From the NCBI GenBank assembly GCA_934635385.1, contig CAKTZI010000002.1, forward strand, positions 124,001-188,000: 64,000 bases of DNA. The letters run 5' to 3'. A program made the position numbers and the translations under genes. The notes under the pieces are model-generated. The model was not told the origin of the DNA. It made no database searches and saw only the letters and a list, made by a program, of their open reading frames with translations. This document shows positions 50,416-58,883 of this stretch, piece after piece. Source of the DNA: an uncultured Kiritimatiellota bacterium (lineage in GTDB: Bacteria; Verrucomicrobiota; Kiritimatiellia; RFP12; UBA1067). Position 1 is the stretch's first letter; the number at the start of each line of letters is the position of its first letter.

Positions 50416-52343
50416 AACGTGCTTGGGGCGGATGCGATAGCCTTGTCGCGTGGATCCTTGTCGTCTGTGTACCGTTGGCAATGTTGGCGGACGAGACCAA
50501 CCGCGTCGCCGTCCTGCCGTCCGTCGTCGTGACCGCGAGTCCCGTCACGCAGACGGAAAGCGTGTCGAGGGACGGGGCCGAAAGTGTCCTCGTCGCCCGT
50601 GAGCAGCTGGCGCTTCTCAACGCACAGGACATCCAGACCGCGCTCCGGCAGGTGCCGGGCGTGACGATCTCGCGCTATTCGCCGATCGGCAGCTACGGCG
50701 GGGCGCAAGGCGGCAGCGTCTACATCCGGGGCCTCGGCACGGCGCGTCCCGGCGGCGAGGTGCGCGTCTACACGGACGGCGCGCCGCGCGAGTCCGGCAT
50801 GTGGGGGCATCCGCTCATGGATGCGATGCCGATCGACTTCGCCGAGTCGATTGCCGTGCAGAAGAGTCCGCACCCCGCCCGCTATTCGGGCACGTTCGGC
50901 GCCGTCGACGTCGAGACGCGCCGCCGCCGCGCGCCCGGACATGAGGCCGAGGTCGATCTCGTCTACGGACGCTACAACACCTTCCTCTCCGCCGGTTCGG
51001 CCGGCCTCAAGGAAGGCCCCGTCGATGCCTATGGCGGTCTGAGCTACAAGTATTCGGACGGTTACCGCGACCACAACACGTCCATCTTGAAGAGTGCGTT
51101 TGGACGTGTCGGCGTCGATCTTTCCGAACACGAGCACGTCGGCTTCGTCTACCAGCGCACGGACAGCCGGGTCGAGGATCCGGGCGAAGTCGGCCAGCCC
51201 CGTCCGCGCACCGACCGCTTCGACCTCGCGACCGACCTCTACACGCTGCGCTTCGACACGGAACGCGAACGCCTGACGGGCTTCTCGCTCGTCGCGTTCG
51301 AGCGCGGCGTCATCGACTGGTACCAGGACGGCCTCTGCCGCACGCCGGCAGGGGCGATGGATGGCAATGCGCACACCGAATGGCTCAACTTCAGCTTCCG
51401 CAACTTCTACGAGGGGAACGTGTGGGAGGGCCTTTGGCTGCGCGGCGGCCTTGACCTCACGCACGAGGACGGCGAGACCGAGACGCGCAACCTGCGAAAC
51501 GGGCGCATCCCGTTCGCGACGGACGGCGCCCTCACGACCGTTGCGCCCTATGTTGGCGCGCGCTACGACTTCCGCTTTTCGGACGACTGGACGCTCACGC
51601 CGTCCGTTGGCACGCGCCACTATTTCCACAGCCAGTACGACGGCGAATGGGCGTCGGATGCCGCGCTCACGCTTGACTGGCGCGAGAAGGCCCAGCTGTT
51701 CGTGACGGGCTCGCGCGGTGTCCACTATCCGGGCGTCTACACGCGGGCCGTGGCGACCGACTACGCGCGCGACACGCTGGATGCGGAGGTGATGGACTAC
51801 CTCGCGGGCGGTGCGAAGGTCGCCCTCGACGAGGCGTTCGACGTCCTCGCGACCGTCTTCCACACCGACGTCCAGAACCGCATCGACCGCACCGCACGCG
51901 GCTACATCAACGCCGGGGGCATGCGCGCGACGGGCGTCGAGCTCTCGGCGCACTGGAGGCCGACGGACGGTCTTGCGTTCTTCGCCGGGCTGACCTACAC
52001 GAATCCCGAGACTTCGCCCGTCTCGCGTCTGCCGCGCTGGACGGCGACGGCGGGCGGCACGTGGACGATCTGCCCGTATCTCAAGTGGACGCTGGACGGG
52101 CAGTTCATCGACCGCATGTACGCCTATTCCGTCCGCGCCTCGTCCGATGCCGCGAACCTGACCGAGCTCAAGGAGGGCGTGCTGATCAACACGCGCCTCG
52201 CCGTGCCGCTCGAGTCCCTGACGCCGCTCGCGGGCGAGGTCTTCGTCGCGCTGGAGAACCTGGCCGACCGCAACTACGAGTACTATCCCGGCTATCCGAT
52301 GGACGGCATCCTGTGGTACGTCGGCTGTCGGCTGAAGTTCTGA
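50412..52343 (+). CDS. TonB-dependent outer-membrane receptor
   Basis: A 643-residue receptor with N-terminal signal (about 1-26), a TonB-box-like LPSVVVTASP, a plug domain (DIQTALRQVPGVTISRYSP, GGSVYIRGLGTARPGGEVRV) and a 22-strand barrel ending in phenylalanine (GCRLKF). Receptors of this type import siderophores, cobalamin or glycans; the ligand is not evident. Its ATG overlaps the stop of the preceding small protein (ATGA), so it is translationally coupled to the sctT operon, an unusual partnership. Confidence 0.9.
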   Translation: MKRAWGGCDSLVAWILVVCVPLAMLADETNRVAVLPSVVVTASPVTQTESVSRDGAESVLVAREQLALLNAQDIQTALRQVPGVTISRYSPIGSYGGAQGGSVYIRGLGTARPGGEVRVYTDGAPRESGMWGHPLMDAMPIDFAESIAVQKSPHPARYSGTFGAVDVETRRRRAPGHEAEVDLVYGRYNTFLSAGSAGLKEGPVDAYGGLSYKYSDGYRDHNTSILKSAFGRVGVDLSEHEHVGFVYQRTDSRVEDPGEVGQPRPRTDRFDLATDLYTLRFDTERERLTGFSLVAFERGVIDWYQDGLCRTPAGAMDGNAHTEWLNFSFRNFYEGNVWEGLWLRGGLDLTHEDGETETRNLRNGRIPFATDGALTTVAPYVGARYDFRFSDDWTLTPSVGTRHYFHSQYDGEWASDAALTLDWREKAQLFVTGSRGVHYPGVYTRAVATDYARDTLDAEVMDYLAGGAKVALDEAFDVLATVFHTDVQNRIDRTARGYINAGGMRATGVELSAHWRPTDGLAFFAGLTYTNPETSPVSRLPRWTATAGGTWTICPYLKWTLDGQFIDRMYAYSVRASSDAANLTELKEGVLINTRLAVPLESLTPLAGEVFVALENLADRNYEYYPGYPMDGILWYVGCRLKF

Positions 52344-52400
52344 GCCTTTCAGAACGAAAGGAGCCTCCACCTTACGGCGAATTCGATTGCACGGCCTTGA

Positions 52401-52445
52401 AAATTTCAGCAGAACTGAAACAGCCATGCTGAAATTTGATATACT
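52401..52445 (+). promoter_or_regulatory. Palindromic operator and promoter of the AAA ATPase gene
   Basis: AAATTTCAGCA (52401-52411) and TGCTGAAATTT (52427-52437) are perfect reverse complements around a 15-bp spacer. The right arm ends 2 bp before the -10 TATACT (52440-52445). A dimeric repressor bound here would block RNA polymerase. Confidence 0.55.
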
Positions 52446-52452
52446 ATGTGCC

Positions 52453-53571
52453 ATGAAAATCGAAAACCCATTTCCCGTGTTCGGCTACTTCGGCCCGACG
52501 TATTTCTGCGACCGCCGCGAAGAGACCCGAAAGCTGTGCGAGGCCCTGACGAACGGGCGCAATGTCACGCTTGTCGCGCCGCGTCGTCTTGGAAAGACGG
52601 GGCTGATTCATCACGTGTTGCGTGAACTGGAGTCGCACAGGCAGGCGAAAGGCGTCTATCTCGACATCTTTGCCGTGAAGACGTTGCCGGAATTCGTGCA
52701 GACGTTGGCGCGCGCCGTGTTCTCGACGCTGGAGACGCGGCTGGAACGGGCGACAAAGGCGGCGGGACGGTTTCTGGGCGCGTGTCGTCCAAATGTCTCG
52801 ATCGACAGCGTGACGGGATCTCCCACTCTTTCCTTCTCGGTCGAAGCCCAGCGATCCGAGCGCACGCTTGAGGACATTTTCCGCTACCTGAAGACGCGCG
52901 ATGAGCTTGTCGTGATTGCGCTCGACGAGTTCCAGCAGGTTGCGGAATTCCCCGAAAAGGGGGCGGAGGCGCTGTTGCGGAGCTACATCCAGTTCCTGCC
53001 GAACGTGCGTTTCGTGTTCGCGGGGTCAAAGGCCCACATGATGACCGAGATGTTCATGACGGCCAATCGTCCGTTCTACAAAAGCACGCAAAACATCTCG
53101 CTGGCCCCGATTGACGAGCGGACGTACGGGAAGTTCGCCACGCAGTTCTTCTTGAAGGACGGGCGGCGTCTGTCGGACGAGGCCTTTTCCTTTGCCTATC
53201 GTCTGGTCGATGGCGTGACGTGGGAGATGCAGTCGATCCTGAACCGGCTGTGGGCGCGGAAGGACGGCGAGTTGATCGGTGTCGCGGAGGTTCGTTCCGT
53301 CATGGCAGACATCCTGTCCGAGAACGCCGACGAGTACGCCGGGCTGATGGCCTCGCTGTCCGTCAACGAGGCGAAGGTGATGCGTGCGGTCGCACGCTGT
53401 CGGCGTGTGGCTTCGCCGACGGGGATAGACTTCGTCTCGTCCGTCGGCGTGTCGCCATCAAGCGTCAAGCTCGCCGTGGACAACCTGACGGCTCGACAGC
53501 ATCTCTACAGGGATGCAGGCGGCTTGCTCGTCTATGATCGTTTCTTCGGCCTCTGGCTCGCGCAGGGATAG
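52453..53571 (+). CDS. AAA-family ATPase (ATPase domain plus winged helix)
   Basis: A 372-residue protein with Walker A VAPRRLGKTGLIHHV (near residue 38), Walker B VVIALDEFQQV (near 155) and sensor RFVFAGSKAHMM (near 193). The C-terminal about 80 residues form a winged helix (VGVSPSSVKLAVDNLTARQH). These stand-alone ATPases are common in Bacteroidetes and PVC genomes and of unknown function. The ATG is 7 nt from the -10, so the mRNA is likely leaderless, and the promoter is covered by a palindrome. Confidence 0.8.
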   Translation: MKIENPFPVFGYFGPTYFCDRREETRKLCEALTNGRNVTLVAPRRLGKTGLIHHVLRELESHRQAKGVYLDIFAVKTLPEFVQTLARAVFSTLETRLERATKAAGRFLGACRPNVSIDSVTGSPTLSFSVEAQRSERTLEDIFRYLKTRDELVVIALDEFQQVAEFPEKGAEALLRSYIQFLPNVRFVFAGSKAHMMTEMFMTANRPFYKSTQNISLAPIDERTYGKFATQFFLKDGRRLSDEAFSFAYRLVDGVTWEMQSILNRLWARKDGELIGVAEVRSVMADILSENADEYAGLMASLSVNEAKVMRAVARCRRVASPTGIDFVSSVGVSPSSVKLAVDNLTARQHLYRDAGGLLVYDRFFGLWLAQG

Positions 53572-53750
53572 CCGGCACCTTCGGGTCATGGGCGATTGGC
53601 GTCGCCGCTCCACGACTCTCAGCGTCCTCTGCGTGAACAACATACGACTATAGCCGACAGAATCGCCTGTAGGCGGTTGTTTGTCGGCTATGTAAATGAT
53701 ATAATTTTGCCCATCAAGGGTATTTTACATTGAATGGGAGAAACTTTATC
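53572..53750 (+). other. Intergenic region with a perfect 10-bp stem and a promoter
   Basis: ATAGCCGACA (53650-53659) pairs with TGTCGGCTAT (53682-53691); an inner CGCC-TGTA-GGCG hairpin sits between the arms. TATAAT at 53699-53704 follows directly. The structure may terminate the AAA transcript or act as operator for the FMN reductase remnant. The rest shows nothing recognisable. Confidence 0.5.
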
Positions 53751-53916
53751 ATGACAAAGAAGAAAGTGCTGATCATCTCGTCCTCGCTTCGCCCCGATTC
53801 GAACTCGCATGCGCTGTGCGAGCAGGTCGCGAAGGGTGTGGAGGCCGCCGGGGGCGGTGAAGTCCACGAAGTTCATGCAGGAGGCCTTCAACCTCGGCAA
53901 GAAGATTGTCGCGTAA
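53751..53916 (+). pseudogene. Remnant of an NAD(P)H-dependent FMN reductase with internal deletion
   Basis: The frame starts TKKKVLIISSSLRPDSNSHA, a flavodoxin-fold N-terminus with its phosphate-binding loop. After about 36 codons it jumps to the C-terminal end of the same family (TKFMQEAFNLGKKIVA) in another frame, ending at TAA 53914-53916. About 100-130 internal codons are missing. The intact relative follows 37 bp later. Confidence 0.75.
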
Positions 53917-53952
53917 GGCAATAACCTCAGTGAGAAGAAGGAGGTGAAACGA

Positions 53953-54558
53953 ATGAAAGCACTGCTTGTCAACGGTAGTCCCCGTGCGAACGGAAACACC
54001 ATGCGGGCGTTGGAAGAGGTCGCATCGGCGCTCAAGGCCGACGGCTTGGAGACGGAGATCGTGCAGATCGGCACAAGGCCCGTGCGCGGCTGCATCGCGT
54101 GCCGGAAGTGCGCGGAACTCGGTCGCTGCGTCTTCTCGGACGACATCGCGAACGCGATTCTCGAAAAGGCCTGTGCGGCGGATGCGCTCGTCCTCGGTAC
54201 GCCCGTCTACTACGCCCAGCCGAATGGCGCGCTCCTCGCGGTGATGCAGCGCGTGTTCTTCGCATCGGGAGGGCATCTGCGCGGCAAGCCCGCCGCGTCC
54301 GTCGCGGTCTGCCGCCGAGGCGGCGCGAGCACGGCGTTCCAGACGCTGAACCTGTTCTACGGCATTGCCGGCATGCCCGTCGCGGCTTCCCAATACTGGA
54401 ACATCGCCTACGGGTGTGCGCCGGGCGAGGTCGCGCAGGATGCGGAAGGGTTGCAGACGATGCGGCTTCTCGGCCATAACCTCGCGTGGATGGCGAAGAG
54501 CCTCAAGGCGGACGTCCCCACACGCGAGCCGTGGCAGATGACCAACTTCATCCGATGA
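53953..54558 (+). CDS. Flavodoxin-family NAD(P)H-dependent oxidoreductase
   Basis: A 201-residue FMN reductase-like protein. The FMN phosphate loop is VNGSPRANGNTMRAL (residues about 5-19). A CIACRKCAELGRCV segment (near 46-59) adds a cysteine cluster seen in the iron-sulfur-flavoprotein-like subgroup. PVYYAQPNGALLAVMQRVF is the flavin-contact region. It probably reduces quinones, flavins or metals. GAGGTGAAACGA precedes the ATG. It lies next to a decayed relative, which suggests a former tandem pair. Confidence 0.85.
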   Translation: MKALLVNGSPRANGNTMRALEEVASALKADGLETEIVQIGTRPVRGCIACRKCAELGRCVFSDDIANAILEKACAADALVLGTPVYYAQPNGALLAVMQRVFFASGGHLRGKPAASVAVCRRGGASTAFQTLNLFYGIAGMPVAASQYWNIAYGCAPGEVAQDAEGLQTMRLLGHNLAWMAKSLKADVPTREPWQMTNFIR

Positions 54559-54652
54559 TGTCGGCGAAGAAACGCCTTCGCCGTTTCTCTTCTCCCGCGA
54601 ATTCCCCTTGCCCCGCGCACGCGGTGGCAGGGCATTTGATATAATACGGGCC

Positions 54653-55435
54653 ATGAAAGCGAATACCATCTTGATGTGCGGTGCGCTGGCGCTGCTTGCC
54701 GGCTGCGGCCAGGTCGATTCGGGCTATACGGGGCTGAAGCTCGCTTGGGGGCGGGTCGTCTCCGAGCCGCTGGGGCCGGGCCTCTGGTTCTACAACCCCA
54801 TCGGCGGCTCGCTCGTCACCTACGACTGCCGCGAGCAGCGCGTCGACTTCAAGATGAACGCCTACACGAAGGACGTGCAGAGCGCCGAGTTCCAGATCGT
54901 CGTCACCTTCGCGCTCGACCAGTCGCAGATCGTCGCGCTCCACAACGGCATCGGCCCGCGCTATGCCGACAAGATCCTCGCCCCGGCCGTCATCGGCGTG
55001 ACGAAGGACGTGGTCGGCGGCTGGGAGGCCGACAGGCTGATCAACGGGCGCGAGCAGGCGACGAAGCAGATCTTCACGCAGGTGACGGAAGCCCTGAAGG
55101 GCAAGCCCGTGCGCGTCAGTTCCGTCGTCCTCGCCAACATCGACTACTCGGACGTGTTCGAGAAGGCGATCGAGGACAAGCAGGTCGCGATGCAGAACGC
55201 GATCCGCGCGAAGAACAAGACGCAGGAGATCGAGGAGGAGGCGCGGCAGAAGGTCATCGCCGCCGAGGCCGAGGCGAAGTCCATGCAGATTCGCGGCGAC
55301 GCGCTCAAGTCGAATCCGGGGCTCGTGTCCCTTGAGGCGATCCAGAAGTGGGACGGCAAGGCGCCGCAGACGCTCGTCATCGGCGACGCCGCCCAGCCGA
55401 TGCTGAACCTGCAGCCGCCGAAGAGGCAGAAATAA
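54653..55435 (+). CDS. SPFH/prohibitin-like lipoprotein
   Basis: A 260-residue protein with a lipoprotein signal ending LAGC (Cys18). The SPFH domain covers residues about 20-190 (VSEPLGPGLWFYNPIGGSLV, VQSAEFQIVVTFAL, VRVSSVVLANIDYSDVFEKA), followed by an Ala/Glu-rich coiled coil and a tail ending QPPKRQK. Prohibitin-like proteins scaffold membrane microdomains or proteases; lipid anchoring instead of a membrane helix is noteworthy. TATAAT (54640-54645) is 7 nt before the ATG, again suggesting a leaderless mRNA. Confidence 0.85.
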   Translation: MKANTILMCGALALLAGCGQVDSGYTGLKLAWGRVVSEPLGPGLWFYNPIGGSLVTYDCREQRVDFKMNAYTKDVQSAEFQIVVTFALDQSQIVALHNGIGPRYADKILAPAVIGVTKDVVGGWEADRLINGREQATKQIFTQVTEALKGKPVRVSSVVLANIDYSDVFEKAIEDKQVAMQNAIRAKNKTQEIEEEARQKVIAAEAEAKSMQIRGDALKSNPGLVSLEAIQKWDGKAPQTLVIGDAAQPMLNLQPPKRQK

Positions 55436-55438
55436 GGT

Positions 55439-56965
55439 ATGGCAAAGTTCAGGCCCCTAAAAGAAGAGATCGCGACTGGCGAATCGCCGACGCTTGAGTT
55501 CAAGTGTAACATACCTGAGCAGTCGATCAAGTATCTTAAGACGGTTAGTGCCTTTGCAAATTGTTTGGGTGGACGGATTGTCTTTGGCGTTGACACGGAC
55601 TTGAGTATTGTTGGCATGTCAGAGCCGTTTGCGGCGCGGGATCGGATTGCCGATGCGATTGCGAACGGAATCGAGCCGACGATCGTGCCGGATATCAGTT
55701 TCCAAACGGTCGATGGCAAGACGCTCATAGTCGTCGAGATTGCGCAGTCTCCGCGGTGCCCCTATTGGGTGAAAAGGCTTGGCAGGGAGGGCGGTACGTT
55801 CGTTCGCTACGATGCGACGACACGCATGGCAGATGCCGACGTCTTGCGCGAACTGGTCTACGATGGTTCGGACAGAGGATTTGATGCGGCGCAGTGCCGC
55901 ATGTTAGAACTGACCCCCCGGAAGGTCGCCGCGCTTTGCAGACGACTGCGCGCAACGGCGCTTGAATCGTGCGAGACTGTGGCGCAAAGAAAGGCCGTCC
56001 ATGACATTACGGAGGACAAGCTCGAAGAGTGGGGCGTGCTGGCTCGTCGTGCGGGAAGACTTGTGCCGACGAATGCGTTTGCGCTCCTGTCTGGCGACGC
56101 GGTTCTTCCGACGACTGTAAAGTGTGGGATCTTTCGTGGCACAGAACACCGCAAGATGCTCGACCGCCGTGAGTTCAGGGGGGCTGTTCAGGATCAGATA
56201 GATGCCGTCTACGAATGGCTGTTGTCAAAGATAAACATGGCGGCGGTCATCAAGGGCGTTTATCGGCAGGATGTCTACGAGTTCCCGGAAGGTGCCTTGC
56301 GTGAGTTGATTACGAATGCCGTTTTGCACCGCAACTATGCCGTTTACGGGAGCGACATTCAGATTGCGCTTTATGACGACCGGCTGGAGATCGTGTCGCC
56401 AGGAGGATTGCCGCGCGGCATGACGGTTGCACGCATGCAAACAGGTTGCTCGCGTTGTCGCAACAAGGCCATTGCAGAAGCCTTTGCCTACATGCGCATT
56501 GCCGAGACGTGGGGGCTTGGTGTGCCGAACGTGATGCGGGCGTTTCGCGACTATGGATTGCCAGTGCCGGAATACACGGATTGGGGAAACGCAGTGCGCG
56601 TTACGGTGCGTCGTCGTTGTCTGGGTGCGTATGTGCCAGAAGTAGATGTGCGCCAAGGGACATTACGAGCTTCTCGCACTACCCCACAAGTTGCCTCGCA
56701 AACTACCTCGCAAGTTACCTCGCAAACTACCCCGCAAGTAGGCTTGCTCAGAGGACGACTTGGCGAGAATACGCGAAGGGTTCTGGCTTTGCTGACGGCA
56801 GAGCCCTGTCTTTCGACTGAAGAGGCGGCGCGGCGACTTGAATGCAAGAAAGACACGCTCAGATACCACGTCAAGATACTACGCAAAACGGTCGGCCTTA
56901 AGCATGTTGGAGGAACAAAAAGAGGTCGTTGGATTGTGGAAGATGAGACGATTTCTGTCGGTTAG
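55439..56965 (+). CDS. AlbA_2 (Schlafen-like) ATP-binding transcriptional regulator
   Basis: A 508-residue protein. The N-terminal AlbA_2 domain reads ESPTLEFKCNIPEQSIKYLK then ANCLGGRIVFGVD. The middle HATPase_c_4-type domain includes FPEGALRELITNAVLHRNY and RLEIVSPGGLPRGM. The C-terminal winged helix (LSTEEAARRLECKKDTLRYH) follows a linker of repeated TTPQV/TSQV units. Such proteins are abundant, mobile and linked to phage defence or regulation without proven function. GC content is lower than in the flanks, consistent with acquisition. It starts 3 nt after the SPFH gene. Confidence 0.85.
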   Translation: MAKFRPLKEEIATGESPTLEFKCNIPEQSIKYLKTVSAFANCLGGRIVFGVDTDLSIVGMSEPFAARDRIADAIANGIEPTIVPDISFQTVDGKTLIVVEIAQSPRCPYWVKRLGREGGTFVRYDATTRMADADVLRELVYDGSDRGFDAAQCRMLELTPRKVAALCRRLRATALESCETVAQRKAVHDITEDKLEEWGVLARRAGRLVPTNAFALLSGDAVLPTTVKCGIFRGTEHRKMLDRREFRGAVQDQIDAVYEWLLSKINMAAVIKGVYRQDVYEFPEGALRELITNAVLHRNYAVYGSDIQIALYDDRLEIVSPGGLPRGMTVARMQTGCSRCRNKAIAEAFAYMRIAETWGLGVPNVMRAFRDYGLPVPEYTDWGNAVRVTVRRRCLGAYVPEVDVRQGTLRASRTTPQVASQTTSQVTSQTTPQVGLLRGRLGENTRRVLALLTAEPCLSTEEAARRLECKKDTLRYHVKILRKTVGLKHVGGTKRGRWIVEDETISVG

Positions 56966-56977
56966 GCTTATCGTTTC

Positions 56978-56989
56978 GAAAACGTTTTC
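56978..56989 (+). promoter_or_regulatory. GAAAACGTTTTC palindrome (LacI-family-like operator)
   Basis: A perfect 12-bp palindrome with central CG, the form of many LacI-family sites. It lies 12 bp after the AlbA_2 stop and before a tiny signal-peptide-like ORF and the sodium transporter gene. Confidence 0.4.
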
Positions 56990-57005
56990 AACTACCACCA
57001 AGATT

Positions 57006-57086
57006 ATGAAAAAGACGTTAAGAATCATGCGGCAGGCTTTGTGTGTCCTGCTTGGACTTAATCTCGTTGGAGAGGTAAGCAACTAG
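57006..57086 (+). other. 26-codon ORF resembling an isolated signal peptide
   Basis: The frame reads MKKTLRIMRQALCVLLGLNL and ends EVSN. It follows the LacI-like palindrome and has no partner domain. It may be a remnant start of a lost secreted protein gene, or chance. Confidence 0.25.
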
Positions 57087-57157
57087 AGATGGCAATGACA
57101 ATGACGTGCCAAGTGCATCGCGAGTAGAAAAGTTATAGAGGAGCGAAGATTTTCATT

Positions 57158-58540
57158 ATGAGAGAGAGACTGGCGAGCCGCTTGGGCTTCATATTCCTGT
57201 CCGCCGGGTGCGCGATCGGCCTCGGCAACGTCTGGCGCTTCCCCTACATCGCCGGGCAGAACGGCGGCGGCTGGTTTGTCGCGCTCTACCTTGTCGCGCT
57301 CGCGCTGATCGGCCTGCCGATCCTCCTCATGGAGTTCGCCGCCGGACGCGCCGCCCAGCGGTCGATCGTGCGCCTCCACGCGACGCTGACGCCGGAAAAG
57401 AAGGCGTGGCGGCTGCATGGCGTCGCGGGCTTCCTCGGCAACGTCCTCCTCATGATGTTCTACACGACGGTCACGGGCTGGATGCTCATCTACTTCGTGC
57501 GCATGGCGTCCGGCGCGTTCGCCGGCCTCGATGCCGCCGCCGTCGGCGCGGCGTTCGGCGGCATGCTCGGCGATCCGTGGAGCATGGCGGCGGCGATGCT
57601 CGCGGTGACGGCGGTGGCGACGTGCGTCTGCGTGGCTGGGCTCCAGAAGGGCGTCGAGCGCGTGACGAAGGTACTCATGCTCTGCCTCCTCGCGCTGATC
57701 GTCGTCCTCGCCGTGAACAGCGTGTGGCTGGACGCGAAGAACAGCGGCTCGGCCGGACTGCGGTTCTACCTCGTCCCCGACTTCGCGCGCATGAAGTCCG
57801 TCGGCGTCGTCAAGGTGGTTGTCGAGGCGATGAACCACGCCTTCTTCACGCTCTCGCTCGGCATCGGCGCGATGTCGATCTTCGGCAGCTACATCGGGCG
57901 CGACCGCACGCTCCTCGGCGAGACGCTGCACGTCTGTCTGCTCGACACGCTCGTCGCCGTCTCGGCGGGCCTCATCATCATCCCCGCCTGCTTCGCCTAC
58001 GGCGTGCATCCGGGACAGGGGCCGGGACTCATCTTCACGACGCTGCCGAACGTCTTCAACGACATGCCGCTCGGACGGCTCTGGGGTTCGCTCTTCTTCG
58101 TCTTCATGAGCTGCGCGGCGCTGACGACGGTCATCGCCGTCTTCGAGAACATCCTCGCCTGCCTGATGGACGCCTTCGGCTGGAGCCGCCGCCGGGCCGG
58201 GCTTCTCACGGGCGGCGCGCTCGTCTTCCTCGCGCTGCCGTGCCTCCTCGGCTTCAACGTCTGGGGCGGTGTCCATCCGCTCGGCGCCGAGAGCTGCATC
58301 CTCGACTTCGAGGACTTCCTCGTCTCCAACTTGATCCTGCCGCTCGGCGGACTCGCGTTCGCGCTCTACTGCTGCCACCGCTTCGGCTGGGGGTGGCGGA
58401 ACTTCCTCGCGGAGGCGAACACGGGACGCGGCCCGCGTGTGCCATCCGCCCTGCGCGTCTACTGCGCCTATGTCCTGCCGCTGCTGGTCGTCGCCATCTT
58501 CGTCCTCGGCCTCGTGGACAAGTTCGCGCCGCGTGGCTAA
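57158..58540 (+). CDS. Sodium-dependent neurotransmitter-symporter-family (NSS) transporter
   Basis: A 460-residue membrane protein with 11-12 helices. The NSS signature GFIFLSAGCAIGLGNVWRFP begins at residue about 9, including the unwound TM1 Na+/substrate site, and TM6 to TM8 residues (AFFTLSLGIGAMSIFGSYIG) are conserved. Bacterial homologues (LeuT type) import amino acids with Na+. GAGGAGCGAAG precedes the ATG. The next gene is a truncated ABC ATPase. Confidence 0.92.
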   Translation: MRERLASRLGFIFLSAGCAIGLGNVWRFPYIAGQNGGGWFVALYLVALALIGLPILLMEFAAGRAAQRSIVRLHATLTPEKKAWRLHGVAGFLGNVLLMMFYTTVTGWMLIYFVRMASGAFAGLDAAAVGAAFGGMLGDPWSMAAAMLAVTAVATCVCVAGLQKGVERVTKVLMLCLLALIVVLAVNSVWLDAKNSGSAGLRFYLVPDFARMKSVGVVKVVVEAMNHAFFTLSLGIGAMSIFGSYIGRDRTLLGETLHVCLLDTLVAVSAGLIIIPACFAYGVHPGQGPGLIFTTLPNVFNDMPLGRLWGSLFFVFMSCAALTTVIAVFENILACLMDAFGWSRRRAGLLTGGALVFLALPCLLGFNVWGGVHPLGAESCILDFEDFLVSNLILPLGGLAFALYCCHRFGWGWRNFLAEANTGRGPRVPSALRVYCAYVLPLLVVAIFVLGLVDKFAPRG

Positions 58541-58583
58541 CGCTTCTCGAGAAAGGCCGTCGACACAAGAGAGGCTCTACGCC

Positions 58584-58790
58584 ATGACAGGTTTGATCGA
58601 ATGGAAAGACTTGCGGTGCGCGTTTGACGGACGAACGATCTTCGAGAATTTTTCGGGGACGCTTGGCTTCGGCGAACGGGTGCGTGTCACGGGGGAGTCC
58701 GGTTGCGGCAAGACCACGTTCCTTTCGATGGTCTTGGGAATTTGTGGGAACAGGCCCCTATTCGGAGGGGCCTGTCCCTCTCGGCGCTGA
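58584..58790 (+). pseudogene. ABC transporter ATPase truncated by a repeat element
   Basis: The start is normal (TGLIEWKDLRCAFDGRTIFE) and Walker A VTGESGCGKTTFLSMVLG is intact. Then the frame enters the GGGAACAGGCCCC/GGGGCCTGTCCC inverted repeat (58746-58778) and stops after 68 codons. Q-loop, signature and Walker B are missing. It cannot be a working ATPase. Confidence 0.85.
58746..58778 (+). repeat. Inverted pair of the GGGGACAGGCCCC family
   Basis: GGGAACAGGCCCC (58746-58758) and GGGGCCTGTCCC (58767-58778) face each other across 8 bp. The preceding GAATTTGTGGG matches the copies at 32717 and 32866, showing they are the same element. Confidence 0.8.
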
Positions 58791-58883
58791 GGCCGTAGAT
58801 GCGCTGATGGTCGTGCCGAAGTCGCGCGCTGCGAAAGCCGGGATATGGTATAATTCACGCTTTCCAGAAAGGAACCGAAGAAC

